In this document: piece by piece, positions 49,190 to 62,345 of the stretch
Layout: the number at the start of each line of letters is the position of its first letter
Position numbering within the stretch: the first letter of the stretch is position 1
Assembly (NCBI RefSeq): GCF_901709675.1
Contig: NC_051093.1
Location: 10,054,053-10,118,052, forward strand
Length of the DNA stretch: 64,000 nucleotides
Source of the DNA: Syngnathus acus
Lineage: Eukaryota > Chordata > Actinopteri > Syngnathiformes > Syngnathidae
Direction of reading: 5' to 3'
Program-made: the position numbers and the translations under genes
The notes under the pieces: model-generated
The model's database searches: none
Told to the model about the DNA's origin: nothing
What the model saw: the letters and a program-made list of their open reading frames with translations, nothing else

Positions 49190-52140
49190 TGAAAGGAGTC
49201 TTTTCTCCTCCTGACAAGAGTCTGTTTCTTTTTATTGGAATTATCTTTCTTTGTCCTTGTGCAGCATGTTCACTCATGTTTGCTTTTTATTTGCTGGCTT
49301 GGATCATCCTCTCTCCTCATTTCACCTTCTTCTGGCCGCCATCCAGAATCTTATCAGTCGAATCAGGTCGTAAATCCAAAGGGAGTGCCTTCTAGAAAAA
49401 GTCTTACCAAGCAAGCAAGCAAGCAAGCGATGCCTTGAATATTTCTTTTTCTAACAATTAAGCAAAGGAAAGAATACTAGTACTGTAGTGTTTCTTCTTC
49501 AGTCTGATAAGTTTGTAAATGTCAACACGTCGCCGTGTCTGAGGCGTCGCAGGATGCGAGAAAGCCGAGAAGCGTGAGCAGCCAACGTGGCCGTCCGTGT
49601 AAAATGTCAAGAAGACCTTTTGTGTTTGAACAGAAGCACTCTGTTAAATCCACCGGCACCTTCACGTGCTTATGGGAACTGTGCACAATGCAGAAGCCTT
49701 CTTTATCTCAGACAAGTGCGTTTTAATGGTCGTAGAAAAAAACTTGAAGCTGAATTAGCTGTGTTCTAGACATAACGGGTCACACCAAAATATCAAAACA
49801 GTTTTTTTTTGGGGGGGGGCAGTGATTGGTGGAAAATACTAGCATGCTGCATGTTTCTGGTGCAGGTCTTCAAAAATAAATCATTTTGTAAATTAGTCCT
49901 AAAATTTGATGCAAAAAAAATTTGTTTTTGTACTGTGCAAATAAAGTGCCTCTTAATTAAATTGCTTGTCATTTGTTTCTGTTTTTTATCACCAAAACCC
50001 TTTGAGGGAATTGCGTTGCTATGGTAACCACTCAACTCAGCTCATGCTTTCCCACACAGGTCAGCCGCAGGTTGCCAATTGTCAAGTGCCTTGAAAGAAG
50101 GCAAGGTGCACTTAGAGCTGTACTGCCTTGCACCAATAGCTGGCGCTATACAACTGATAGTCATTTTGTCCATACAGGAAATAATAGTGCTCAAAACATT
50201 GACAGTTTAATACATGAAAGAGGAACCAAGGGCAAAAAATCTTCTTTGCAATAACACAGGTGCAAAGTGAAACGTTACAGCTCACCTGTTTTTTGGATTG
50301 AGGTCACCAAAGGTTTACAATGCAAAGCCAAGGTTGCAGAGGAACTGGCGGAAACCCACACAAGTCTGACCATGCTTTGTCATTTGTTTGAGTGACTTTG
50401 TTGCTGCTGATGTTGTTTGTTTATCGGTGCCTGCTACAGGGACAACAAAGAAACATTCAAAGCCAAACGAATGTGAGCGGACCAAGAGACTTTGTCAAAG
50501 AACTTTTATCTCAACAAAGTCTTATTGATCCTCGTGCTTTGTCAGGCAAAGTGCCATATTGCGCGGCACGTTGCCAAAGGTCAGGGCTGTCGTCAAATTT
50601 TCCTCACGAGGGATGGCGGCGGCGGCGGCGGCGTTTAGCAACTGTTTAGAGAGAAATAGCACCGGGATGAATCACTGACGTCTCAGGGACGCTGAAGCCG
50701 AGCGACGCGGTGCTGTTTTATGTAGCGTGCGGGGACGAGACGTGTCGAGGCCGCGCCGCGGGTTTGATCCTGAAACTATCAGTGCCGCATGAATTGTGTC
50801 CTCAGGCAAAAGCGCAGATGCTAGCTGTTGTGTGTTTTATGTGGCAGAGGGAACATCTTCACTGGGAAAAAAGGCAGGTGAAGAACACAAAAAGTACACT
50901 GTCTGTCTTGGTGATTATGGAACAAAATTGGGATCCGATCGAAAGTGGCGTTTTGTAGCATTTACACCCTAATTAATCGACTTTTATCTCGTGCTATTTT
51001 TTGTTTATTTGTCACACAAACCACGCACGCCACTCGGAATGGCCCCTCAAACGTTTAGCGTTACCGAACCATTTAAAGATGTAATACTAATGATGGCCAG
51101 TAGACGGCAGGCATCGCGCACGAACTCTTGCAACACTGCTGCTGTAATAGCGAAGAAGTCCGTGTCATTGCCCCGACGACACCGAGCTCTAAAGTACACG
51201 CACATAAAAAACGGTGAGTATTTTTCTCACACAACATTAAAAGTTCGTTGAAAGTACATGAGGATTGAGTACATTGGTGTCCTCCCAAAACTTCGATCCA
51301 TCCAAGGCTTAATCGTACTACAGACGCGTATGGTTGCTTAATTGGACACCTGGCCGCCCGCGTCGTTGTGATGGACTTCCGCCACCAACTTTACTTCCCG
51401 AAGTGGACTCCATTTTCACAAAGGTGAGCAAACCACACTTTGGGGATTTGAATGACATACTTTTGTGAAAACATGCACAAAATGAGTTCTTGCGTTCGTT
51501 TATTTGCTGTTTAGCAGTTTTGTGCCGTGTAAAATTCCGCCCGCCCTCAAACCGATGTCAAATCCGCCAAGCAGAAACCTACAGAATAAGCCTTCTTCAA
51601 AACATTGATAGTCTTCCATTTTGCTTTTAAAAGCCATTTCCAGCAGGCTCAAAAAGATGAATATTGTCAATTGGTACCGAGTTCGAGTCGGTTTCACATG
51701 ATAACGTTAAAATTGATTTGGGCATGTCTATCCTGGCGAGACCTAGAAAAAAAGTCTCAAGAAATGACTGGTCCAGTAGTCTGCCTTTTGCCCAATCTTC
51801 AGATTTAGTATGTCATCTAGAACAGGATAAGCCATAGAGAAAAAGAACTGATGAGGGGGGGAGAAAGGAAGCATTCAAACAATCTTTTTTTTTTTTTTTT
51901 TCTTTCTCCCCCCCACCGCTGGTAAACAGGTCAGAATTTAAATAGCTGAAAATAGAACATCTGGCTGGGCCTTGTCAGTCAGCGGCGTGTAATGAAATAT
52001 GGAAATTTGGCACTCTTCAAAGAGAAGACGCGGGCCTCTTGGTGGCGACGTCTCCAACGCCCGCCCGCCCGCCCGCCCTCTGTCGCCAATACCCTCTCAG
52101 CCCCGCCCTCTCGAAAAAAGCGTGCTATATTTCCAGGTGC
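49190..52140. other. gene-free region, left part
   Basis: No coding exon recognised. A GCAA run lies at 49411-49429, a GGC run at 50613-50632, and poly-T/C runs at 51884-51915. The open frames show no family features. Confidence 0.55.
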
Positions 52141-52345
52141 GGGCGCCGCGGCCCAGTCCGCCGCCGGTGCCAGCTCGTTAGCACTCGCAGCCTGGCAGAG
52201 TTGGCAGCTGGCATCATTAAACTTCAAACCTGTTTTGGACCCGGGGCGCCGCCGCGGGGAGAGACCCCCCCCACCCCCACCCCGTCTCCGCATGCTCCCT
52301 CTCCCGCCGACAGCTGATTAGCCGCAATTTGACGGCGGCCGTGCG
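52140..52345. promoter_or_regulatory. candidate conserved non-coding element block 1
   Basis: Balanced, non-repetitive sequence including GTTAGCACTCGCAGCCTGGC and CTGGCATCATTAAACTTCAA. It looks by eye like vertebrate enhancer sequence and unlike the decayed DNA around it. No alignment was possible. Confidence 0.3.
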
Positions 52346-53789
52346 CTGATTCAAATAGAAGATTTAGTCTTGATGTCAATTTTCTGTATCAGAATTTGAA
52401 ATAGCTGTTTTCTTCCAGATGCTCGAATCCAATTGTGCAGCAAACAACTTCTTTGACGTACGTTTGGACGGAGGTCTGGCTTGAAGAATTCTGCCCTTGA
52501 TGGACATTAGAGGTGAGAAACGTTCTCTTTGGGGTTGATCGGAGGACACTGCCAGGCTTTGTCTGTGCGTGCCTGAACAGAGAGCACGTCTTCACACTCC
52601 AAAAGACTTCTTTTTAAAGACGTGGCCGCCACAAGCTGACTGTCGCCGAGAACAAAAGCGTAAGGGCGCCCTTGGGAGCTCGTAATTCAGCGGCGCGCTT
52701 AACGAATAAGTAGCAGCGGCGATGGAATTTATTCAGGCTCGGAAAATATAACGGAGAAGGCCGTCAATGAGGTGTGGAGGGAACATTTACCGGCGCCAGC
52801 ATTTTCAAACATAAGTGCCTTTTTTTGTTTGGAAGCTACTTTTAACGAGTGCCTGTTGGATCGTTACGGCTAAATGAGCGGGAGGTTAATAGGAGGTTCA
52901 GTGGAGAAAACTGGAGTGGGTGTCCGGCTCCTTAAAGGATCCCTAATGATCTCGCATTGATGGGCAAAGCTCTGACGTGGAGGTCACGTAGCTGTGGACT
53001 CTGGCGCTTTGGGGTTACGACACCGTCCCCTGAGACGGAACCCTTCGTCGCCTCAATTAAAAACGCAGATGAAGATGAGCGTCTTCTTTGGCACGCTGGT
53101 GCGGCAACCTTCACTAGGGGGCAGCAGAGTGTTGTGGAGCCCTTGAGAGTAAATCCAGCCCGTTGGGCCAAAGACCTGGAACCAGGTGGCACGACATGGA
53201 GTCTTGATTTCAGTGTCTACAATGGCAAGCTGTTTCTTCCGTAGTCCTGGTGTCCCATCAGTCACTACAGAAAATCAGTTATTCTTCCATCCCTGTTGAG
53301 CCGTGATGTCATTTTTGTGCATCAGTCACTCAAAAAGCGTTTGTCTAAATGTGTTTGCGCTTCATTCTAAACACTGCCATCCACTGGTCAGTCCTTGTAA
53401 ATGCAAAAACGGTAACTACAGCAGAAAGGCATGGAAAAACTCTTTGGAAAATAAATGGCAAATAAATCTGGCAAAAAGCACCTTGAATTTCCACACGCCA
53501 TAGTTCCTCTTTATTCAGCATCTGCTCATCTGTCACATGTCCTCTATTACTAGTACATCCAAGCAATGATTAGGATTAATGGAGGACATGAGCAAAACAA
53601 TCAGAGTCCTTAATTTCCATCCCGTGTTTGCAATTTAGCGCTCGCTAATGTAGCGCACACGCTCTGATTTTCCTTCCGTCGCCAGGCGGGCGTCTGCTTC
53701 ATTACACCTTATTGCAGAGGCAGGCCGCACAATCACAGACATTTAAATATAGATTGCGTGCAAAACAAGTCTTGCGCGCGCGCTCCGGC

Positions 53790-54080
53790 CGGCTTTGAAG
53801 ACGTGGTGGAGAAGATGCGGGCTCATTGCGGCCTTAATGCATCCCATAACTGAGGCGAGCCGGAGCGCGCCGCCGCCGCCGCGTCTATTAGGTCTAATGA
53901 CAGCCGACGGATGGACGCCGACGTCCGCTCGGAGGCGAGATGAGGCCCAGCGGGCTAAATGCCGCCCCGCCGCTAATATGCAGATGGAAAACAAATTCGC
54001 CGGGAATATTTCCGTTATGATCGCCCGCTCGTCTCATTACGAGATGTTTTGTTGTTCCGCGCCAGCGTAATTGTTTGTCG
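53790..54080. promoter_or_regulatory. candidate conserved non-coding element block 2
   Basis: Contains GCGGCCTTAATGCATCCCAT, TCTATTAGGTCTAATGACAG and GCTAATATGCAGATGG followed by AATATTTCCG. Several TAAT-type homeodomain cores lie in GC-rich surroundings. Judged by eye only. Confidence 0.3.
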
Positions 54081-54439
54081 TGCGACGTGGGCGAACCCGG
54101 GGAAAGTTGACTCAGAGTTCGCATTTTACAATCTTCTTATTGATAGACTAAAGAGTTGCCATAGTAGTATTTTTTTTTTTTTTTACTAATATTACCACAA
54201 ATGACTGCAGCTAAAAATTGTTTTCAAAATATTGCAACATTTGTCTTTTATTCTAATGAAGAGTTACAATGTCAGATTTTCTTGAGGAAAAAAAATGCAA
54301 AACTAAGTCTTATTTGTGAAAAATTCTAAATTACAAAACAACTTTTAATGTTATGGAAAGTCAGCCAGAAATCAGCTTTGGCATCACAACAGCAACAAAA
54401 TCAGAATGAAGTGAAAGCAACCCAATTACAACATCACAG

Positions 54440-54910
54440 TGGAAAGTTTGTTGTAGTTGTTCCTGCTCATGAGCTCATTTGCATGTTATTAGAGCTTTTC
54501 ATTAGGGCCAGTCAAAGCGTGTTGTTCATCACGGAAAGGGCGCCGACACAAAGCGGCATTAATGTGAGCCAACGCGCTCGTAATGATGTCACGGCGAGGA
54601 CAAAAAGCCCTCTGGTCGGCCTAATTCTCCCACACGCCTCTCTCGCCCAGAATTGAGACGAACGCCGCCGCCGCCGGTAGGTAGGTAGGCAGGCAGGCAG
54701 GCAGGTAGGTAGGTAGGCAAGCAGGCCTAATTGGAAACATGAGGCCTCATCAGAGCCAACGCCATTGTCCGACTCACTTTTTTTCCCCCTCCAATCCATT
54801 TTCAAGTCAATTAGCTGCTCGGCCAGAGAGGGCGCATAATTAGCCCACCAGCATCGGCGAACGAGCGAGCGAGCGATCGCTGCCGGCCAGCCACGCTCAA
54901 GCTGCTTGCA
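54440..54910. promoter_or_regulatory. candidate conserved non-coding element block 3 with octamer site
   Basis: Holds ATTTGCAT at 54477-54484 (POU octamer) next to TATTAGAGC and CATTAGGGC. Further on are GGCCTAATTCTCCC, GGCCTAATTGGAAAC, TCAATTAGCTGC and CATAATTAGCCC. An AGGT/AGGC array interrupts it at 54676-54722. Confidence 0.35.
54676..54722. repeat. AGGT/AGGC tetranucleotide array
   Basis: Three AGGT, four AGGC and three AGGT units in order, then a decayed AGGC. Same motif class as the arrays at 211, 7498 and 15474. Confidence 0.9.
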
Positions 54911-56196
54911 GTAAATACAAGTACACAAAACAAGCTCAACTATGCACAAGCCTTTTTCACACTGCCTGGAAAAGACGACAAGAATGGAAATGACACTCAA
55001 TCGGGGCTGGCCTTTAAATCATTAGCTGAATGCCCGGGGGCCACTGTCTGAATTGTTGTGACTCCAAATGGTCACTTTTTGTACGTTGGCCTCACGTGCC
55101 GAGCTAAATGTCCGAAAGATGTCTCTTTTTAGATCTAAAGCCATGGTCGCTTATTGCCTCCATCCGTCTCCCGGTTTCTTATTGGCAGTCCCGGCAGATG
55201 GGAGGGAGGGAGGGAGGGAGCGAGGGACGGACGGCGCTTTGGCCTTCCTGATGGAGGCGGCGCCGCCGCCTATCTCCTCTGATCATCTGTTACCGCTGAC
55301 GGAACATATTGGATTATCGATTTTGTCAGGGTTAGGGTCTTTGTAGGCGTTCCAAAGGCTCGGATCGGCCGACGGAACGATAAAAAAAACAAAACCAAAC
55401 ACGTCCTGGTCCCTTTTCGATGTTTGATCCTTGCCAGAGTGGAGATTTGTCCACGCGAGTGTAATACATTGTCTGCCTGAAAATACCAATAAGCCAAGAA
55501 GTGAAGCTATGCGCTTGTGTTCATCATTTATTTATTTACTTATTGATAAAGCAATGTAGTCCTTCTCATGGATGGTTGAAGCCAACAAGAATCAACAAGA
55601 ATACAGTTCAATTTGTGCAATTGATCTTCTGACGGGCCAATCGCAGTGCAGCTCTGAATTAAGCCTTCATCCACGTAGCCAGACAGTCAAATTACTACCG
55701 AGGCACATTCGCCACATAGCAGTACCCCAACAATATTCAAATGCTTTTATTATTTTTATTTTGAAATCTCAACACAGTCAGTCACTTTTATTCTCAGAGA
55801 CAACATAAGAGGCCGGCCATGCAGTCCAACTGTTCTTTTCAAATGTGGTCCCGAGTGTCCAAAACGGGGTTATCCAAAGTTTTGCACATCCCAAATAATT
55901 TAGTGCGTTTAAACAATTTGGGATTCAAGTTGAAGGAAAGCAACTATGTTTTGCGGCTCACAGAGGAACCCCCCCCCAGCATCCCTCCAGCGGTGCTCCT
56001 CCAAAGTCCCCGTGCGGACAGTTGGAGACCAAGCCGGCCGGGTCTGAATTGAAAATCAATGGTGGCAGAGGGGAATGCTCATTAAAAAAGTCAGCGAGCG
56101 AGCTCGAAACAAATGTGCATGTGCTTAACTCCAGGTTTGATGGTATAGAATCGCCATGTGGCCTCTGACCTCTGGAGCTTATGAAAGAAGGGCCGC
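54911..56196. other. gene-free region, centre
   Basis: No gene seen. CTTTAAATCATTAGCTGAAT near 55010 and TGATCATCTGTTACCGCTGA near 55280 look like short conserved patches. A GGGA run lies at 55200-55220. Confidence 0.45.
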
Positions 56197-56273
56197 TTCT
56201 TTGTAGAGTATGTAAATGGCTTCTGGGCGCTTTGATTGTTAGGAAGCTCTTTAATGCATCAAAAGTAAGTCAC
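56197..56273. repeat. duplicated element, copy 1
   Basis: Begins TTCTTTGTAGAGTATGTAAAT and ends TCTTTAATGCATCAAAAG then TAAGTCAC. Both ends recur at 56753-56814 around a different centre. The centre here holds TTTGATTGTTA, a SOX-like core. Confidence 0.8.
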
Positions 56274-56752
56274 CGCTCGGATCACCCAGACGGCGTTTTC
56301 AAATGTGTGATTTCATGCTTGGAAAAGCCTTTGTCGGGGCAAAACAACATTTACATCAAAAAAAAAAAAATGGAAATGCTGACGTTAAGAGCCTTTTTCA
56401 AATTGTGTTTTCCACAATTAAAATTTGTGAACAGCCGACAACAAGATGTGATAAATGTTTAGTTAAAAACCTCGTGGTCCATGTTGTGGCGCAAATGCAA
56501 ACGGCGTTATTATGAGTGTTATCCACAAAAAAAAAAAAAAAAAAATCTCAAATCAAAAAAGTCAGTAAATTGGTTAAAACATTTAGTGGTGTGCAACCAC
56601 AAAAACGAAAAAAAAAACCCCAGCTGCAAATGAATGCAGCACAATTCTTGATGACACAATCGGCGCATGGGCCGTTCTTCACCCTTCCCTCATATAAAAT
56701 GTTAATGTCAGTTTGGGCTTCTGATATTTTCCGCTTGTTAATGTCGGCCCAA

Positions 56753-56814
56753 TTCTTTGTAGAGTATGTTAATCAATGGTTAATAAGTTCTTTAATGCAT
56801 AAAAAGTAAGTCAC
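56753..56814. repeat. duplicated element, copy 2
   Basis: Begins TTCTTTGTAGAGTATGTTAAT and ends TCTTTAATGCATAAAAAG then TAAGTCAC. The two flanking modules match copy 1 almost perfectly (17 identical bases on the left, 25 of 27 on the right). The centre holds AATCAATGGTTAAT and is shorter than in copy 1. Confidence 0.8.
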
Positions 56815-57609
56815 TAGGCTCATCAAAGACACGAACGAGCATGCAGCCACGTACAGTCAACGCACACGACGGACGCGGCCCCACGTCGATCGTTGCCTCG
56901 ATTGCGGATCGAGCAGCCACGTCGGCGCTTAGCGACGTATGCCGATCCGCGGCGGAAAAAAGGAAGCCAGAGAAATAAACAGATGGAAGGCAGGATGGAT
57001 TTTTGCCATTTTAACAAGTGATGAACGGCGAGCCAGGCTGAGCCCAAGTGTCAAGGAGTGATGGTGCAAATGAAAGTGTCTGCCATGCACATTTAGGGTC
57101 GAGTCAAGGTCACATGAGCATCTGTTCTGGAAAATAAGAAGCATTGTGATGCCGTGCTGAAGCAAACCAGAGTCAAACCACTTCCAGGTGTGTTACAATT
57201 GCATCAAATTGTAGACGCTGGAATTAGTCCTCAAGAGTGAACTAACAGAACATGTAATGTGGCTTCAAACCGAAGTGAAACCACTTCCGGTTGTTTACAC
57301 ATGCCCGATGGCTCGCGTGTTTTTTTTGTTGTTGTCCCCCCCACCCCCCCCCCCCTCCCAAACGTAACAAATGTTACTCAGTCAGGAACAAAAAGTGAAC
57401 CAACAGAAGCCATACAGCTCTTCATTTGAAAATAGGACCGAATTCTCTTTCTGACCTACATTAGATCAATAGAGTGCTGAATTCATTTCTGTTTTAATTT
57501 CATAGCCAACGATGTGAGCAAAATGCTGCGTGTGGTCGTCACCAAAGTGAAGCCCGTTCAAAGCATTCTGCTTCTTTGTCACCACGGGACAAAAGAGCAC
57601 AATGCCGGC
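56815..57609. other. gene-free stretch between the duplicated elements and block 4
   Basis: Contains AACCACTTCCAGGTG and AACCACTTCCGGTTG near 57175 and 57279 (RUNX/ETS-like cores) and a C-rich run near 57340-57358. No gene seen. Confidence 0.4.
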
Positions 57610-57830
57610 GGCGGAGGATGACGCGTGACACTGCCGATGTTACACCTGCGCCGCTTTAATGGTGTGAACGGGCCCGTTAAAGCCTCCAAAGCCACGGCCT
57701 CCGTCACGTTATGAGACTTACTAATTAAAAAGTCCGTGTGCCACTTCAATGGCAGCGGCAGAGCGTGTTTTTGTGTGCCTTTTAAAAGCTCCGTATCCCT
57801 AATGAGCGGCAGAAAAATGCTTGGACCGGC
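57610..57830. promoter_or_regulatory. candidate conserved non-coding element block 4
   Basis: Long non-repetitive stretch with GCCGCTTTAATGGTGTGAAC, ACTTACTAATTAAAAAGTCC, CCACTTCAATGGCAGCGGCA and CTTTTAAAAGCTCC. It is the most enhancer-like stretch of the desert by eye. Confidence 0.4.
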
Positions 57831-58369
57831 GGTGCCGGGTCGCCGCGTACCTCCCGCCCTCCCTCCCTAACCTGCGTCAGGAGGACGGATAACTGCGCCT
57901 GTGACCGCTGGTTTTATTGAAAGATGTTTACAGCGGCCAGGCGGAGATGAAGCAAAATGACAAATAAGAGCGTGCGGCCATGTTGCCCCCGCGTGTCCTT
58001 GTCTCTCCTTGGGGAGTGCTCATATTTCACCGGCCAAACCTTGAAAGACAGACAGACAGACAGACGGACAGACGGACAGCTACATCGGTCTGTCTGGCTT
58101 CAGCTTGACACATGGATCACTTTGTTTGCTTGCTGTCAAAGGTGTTGCGTTGTTTCTCTTAAAGGACAACACGAAGGGGAAGAAATATCCGCTTGCGTCT
58201 GGGAAATTCCTTTTCTAAATTGTTCCCTTCCAGTCTCATCAAAAAGGCTGTCCAAAGTGAATAAAAGCACCTTGTTAAAGGGTATTATTCACTAAACCCA
58301 GAATGCGGGATCACTATTGTGTACTACTGTGCCATTGTGTACTGTTGTGTACAAGTGTTTGCACACTTT

Positions 58370-58660
58370 GAGCGTAATTAGACGGCAGTGAGAGCCCCGG
58401 AGCCAGCCTTTGCTATGCAAATGTTCCCTGCCGGAGTGGCGCCGGAGGCTGATTCGGCTTCCCCCAAGTCAGTCAAAGTGAGCGCAACCTCTGACAGCGA
58501 GCGGGCCAAAGCCAGCACGGCTTGCTTTCAGCTTCCTTGTTAATTAAGATATTCATTTTTTTCGCTAGCGGATGCTACTTTGCACATAACAAATTACCGG
58601 CTCGCTACGAGCACGGCTGCGGCCGTCGACTTTTGCGACGTAATTAACCGGCCACGCAGT
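58370..58660. promoter_or_regulatory. candidate conserved non-coding element block 5 with octamer site
   Basis: Contains GCGTAATTAGACGGCAGTG, ATGCAAAT at 58415-58422 (POU octamer), CTTGTTAATTAAGATATTC and GACGTAATTAACCGGCC. Confidence 0.4.
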
Positions 58661-59839
58661 GATCCAAAATGGGAGAGGCGGAATTGAGAAACAAGAAAAA
58701 AAAAAAAAAGGGGAATGCTTTGTTTAGTTTTGTTACATTTTAAAGAGGAACTCGAGTCCAAAAAAATGTTTGCACTAATGTCTTCTGTGTCTGATGAATA
58801 TTGTGTTTGTGAAATATGAATGAAGCAGAAAATTGCACTTGTTTCTATCCATCTCAGGGAGCGGCCATTTTGCTTGGCCTGCAGCGCGGCGGCGGGTCCC
58901 TCAGGGAAATGTCGGCCTAAACTGGCAGGTCTGAAGTGATTATGTGAGCACGCTTGGAAGAGAGCCATGCCTTCGGGTCCTGTGGGAGACCTGAACGCTC
59001 TTTGACGCTACAGAGGAGGAGTGAGAGCCGCTGGAGGAAAGGTAGGTTGAAAGGAGGAGATAACACACACACACACAATCAAACAGGGAAAAGTTGTTTG
59101 CGTTTAACCTTTATTGAAGCTTACTTCAACATATTCACGTCATTGGGATTTTGTTGCTTGGTATCCACCATTTCCGTGGTCGCTCCACAATGTTGTGCGT
59201 ATCCAATTGTTTTGTTTTTTGTAAATCCATTCCAAATGAACACTATCGAATTGTTTGAATGCACAAATCAAGGCCTCCACCTGATGTGCGGTTGATAAAT
59301 GAACGGCGACCCCGGCCGGGCACATCGAGTTTTGACAAAAAATGTGAACAAATAAAAATACAAAATAAATGGATGAATAGATGTCAAATTGAAAAATCGG
59401 AAATCTGCTTGAGTGTCAGGATATAAAAGTAGTCTGAAATGGTGTTCTCACTTTGCTGTGAGCTAATCCAAGATGTGTGTGTGGTTGGTGGCAGATGATA
59501 ATTGCCCGCTCATGTGTGATCTCTCCTCATGAGAAATAAGAGGTCACATTTTGCCAAACAGTGTCGGAATTGCCTCCTTTCATGAACCTTTTTATTAAAT
59601 ACTATCTCGCATTATTCTCAAAGTTCTCGTCCCGTCTGTCTACGACAGGGTTCATGTTGAACCCTTGACAAAAAAAAATCTGCCTTTTGAAAAACACACC
59701 ACGTTGAACGCATCATCATGATGAGAGGAGCGAGCGAACGAAATTGAAAAGAAATGCTTAATGACAAAAAAAAAAGCCATTGGCTTTAATATCCAAGAAA
59801 GCAGTGGGTGCAAAAATGCAAATCAAGTGACATTTCTGG

Positions 59840-59880
<41 letters not shown>

Positions 59881-60829
59881 CGCGTGCATACACTCGCAAA
59901 CAGAAGCTTTACAAAGTTAATTTCAGAGAACAATGGCGCGATTGCCACCGACAGCTGCGCTCCTTCTGCTAGTGAGCGTCAAGCAAACAATCTCACTCTC
60001 CAAGAAATAACGTCCAAGTACAGTGTCACTCGGTCGTCCCAACAATCTCTCTCGTTCAATGTGATCCACTCCAGTCCAGTATATGTTTCATATTTCACTA
60101 GCCCGCGACAGATCGACAGCGGAACCTATAGAGGTTTTTATTTTTTTATTTTTATTGATGACATTCATAAAAAAGTGGTGAAGAAACCAACCCGTTGTGA
60201 CCTTTCCACACTTAGCCGTGCGGGTGCGAGAGAAGCACCTGCACTTAAGAAGAAGGAAACAGATGTTGAAAACAGTCATTAGACTGATGGCCTTTTCTCC
60301 TGCCTGCTGCCTCTTGCGAAAAGACGCAACCTTTTCTTTTGTAAACTGGGCAAATGTGTGTGTGTGTGTGTGTGTGTGTGTTGAAGCATTTACACTGAAG
60401 CCTTTTAACCGGCGCTGTAGCATAAGTCAAAGTGAAACTGATGAAGGACGAGCCAAGCCGGGCGGGCGCATTGGTCTCGCTCCTGTAGGTTAAATTATCC
60501 GGAGCGATGTTTTTACACACAAGCGAGCGCCTGCCCGCCCGCCCGCCCGCCCGCCCGCATGCCCACACGGTCCCCGGTCTTCATTTACTACACGACGCGG
60601 CCATTTGCTTTATTTACGGGAGGAGGCTTCGCCGGCCGGGGGAATAGGCGGCCAGCCAATGGAAGCGGGCTGAGCTAATAGAATGTGACAGGCGGCGCGT
60701 CGTAGAGGCCACTCAGGCGTCGTAAAGCTGTCGCCAGTCAAACCTCCAAATTTGTGGCAATAACCTGCTGACTGGTGAGCTCCACTCCGGTTGACCACTT
60801 CTCTCGGGTCACTGTCACAGCCAAAGTGG
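58661..60829. other. gene-free region with microsatellites
   Basis: No gene seen. AC run at 59841-59878, GT run at 60355-60380, CCCG run at 60533-60557. The long open frame at 59761-60282 spans the AC run and has no other support. Confidence 0.5.
59841..59878. repeat. CA microsatellite
   Basis: About nineteen perfect CA units. Confidence 0.95.
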
Positions 60830-61070
60830 CCCAAAGTGCTAATTACGGGATACCGCGTGACTTTTTGTACCTTCACCAAAATACATTGGCAGCAATGCTA
60901 ATGCTAACCTCAGCCAGCCAATTTAGCTAGGAAAACAAAATGCACCTGTAGTGTTTGTGATTGGCTGCTGATAATATCTGCCATTTAATAGCCGTCGCTC
61001 GTTTTAATGGTGGGATTATCGAGTGGAGCGCCGTCACGGTGGAGAGATATCTGGTCAGATTTGGCATTTG
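60830..61070. promoter_or_regulatory. candidate conserved non-coding element block 6
   Basis: Contains GTGCTAATTACGGGATACCG, ATCTGCCATTTAATAGCCG and GTTTTAATGGTGGGATTATC in a row without simple repeats. Confidence 0.35.
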
Positions 61071-61679
61071 CGGGCGGGCGGGCGGGGGGGGGATGTCATT
61101 CAAATGTGAAGGCTTTTGGAATAACTTCCGACATTCTGGGAACACGTGAGGAAAAAAAATCCCATGGACCCAGAGTTGAAGTTTGAATTACAAAGAAGTT
61201 TCCTGGTTGCAGCATCAGACTTCATAAAGGGATTTCATTCATCTTTGAGCTGTACCTTTTTGCTTGCAAAAGTCAAATCTGCTTGGATTTGCACCTTTTG
61301 GTGGATTCCTTTCCTTCCGGGTGCATGGAAAATGACGATGTATCGCGGCGCATTGTTTTGGCTAATCCTGATTGACCGACAATTAAAGTCCAGACAATGC
61401 GGCTCAGAAGAGGCTTAGTAACGCGCATCACAGCGCCAAAATATGGAGCTTTGTGTTCTTGTGCTCTCAAAAATCTGAAATTCACAAGAGAACCGCTCCG
61501 TTCGCCACGTTCCAATCAGAAAACAAGTTTTCCTGAGACTGCCGAGCAGGCAGAGGACAATGAAGGTGCGGCGGCTGCAAAATCGATAGTTCATACGCTT
61601 GTGAAATTGAAGTTTTGTCACAAAGCGAGCGTCCAAGTTGGAACATGAAATGGTTTTGGCGTGGGGCCCGCCCGCCCGC

Positions 61680-61681
<2 letters not shown>

Positions 61682-61713
<32 letters not shown>
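61682..61713. repeat. CAG trinucleotide repeat
   Basis: About ten perfect CAG/AGC units in non-coding DNA. Confidence 0.95.
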
Positions 61714-61716
<3 letters not shown>

Positions 61717-62029
61717 TTGATTCCCCCGAGCGCTCCCTGCTTGCCTCTCCCCTGGACAATCTTTGACCTTTGAAAGCGCCGGCCGCAGCGGTCGGTGTGG
61801 GACGGCTTTTGGAATCCACCTGCATTCTTCTGCAAATGTATTCAATCATGCCAGATGATCTTAACCAGCCTCGCATGCAACCAACCTCAATCTCTAACCT
61901 TCCTTTCCTCTTTCAGCATGTCCACATTGAATACTGTCCACAAATGTCCCCACTTTTCTCCTCGGCCTCCAAATCTCTCCACGTGTCCTCATGTGCCGTA
62001 GTAATATTGTGCTTGGGCAGGCCGGCGTG

Positions 62030-62345
62030 AAATGTTATTTTGCAGAACGTCTGCGTAAAAGGGGCTTCTGCTCGGCAGAGGCTTTGGAATTTCATTGTGG
62101 CTTCACAGGGGAACAATACAAGGTCCCTCTCCCTCGTGTAGCCCTTTCACCTCACCTCGGCTCCTCTTCCCTTTTGGCTCACTGTGCCTCCCTCCCTCCC
62201 TCCCTCCCTCCCTCCCTCAGCTGGTGTTCTTTTCTCTCTCCCTGGCGCAATAAGCAATGCGAGCTTCCCCCGCTCGCTCAAGTTTTAATGGGCTGCATGA
62301 ATATCCATGAGAAGGCTAACATCACTGTTCTGCGGGCGAGAGGAG
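62030..62345. promoter_or_regulatory. candidate conserved non-coding element block 7
   Basis: Contains GGCTTTGGAATTTCATTGTG, and TTTAATGGGCTGCATGAATA leading into TCCATGAGAAGG. A CCCT run (62190-62218) separates the two patches. Confidence 0.3.

Noticed and set aside
52957-53244. A 95-residue frame in the desert
   Set aside because: No motif, no conserved neighbours, and codon use like the surrounding non-coding DNA.
59761-60282. A 173-residue plus-strand frame in the desert
   Set aside because: It crosses a CA microsatellite, has low-complexity TH repeats and no family match or splice structure.
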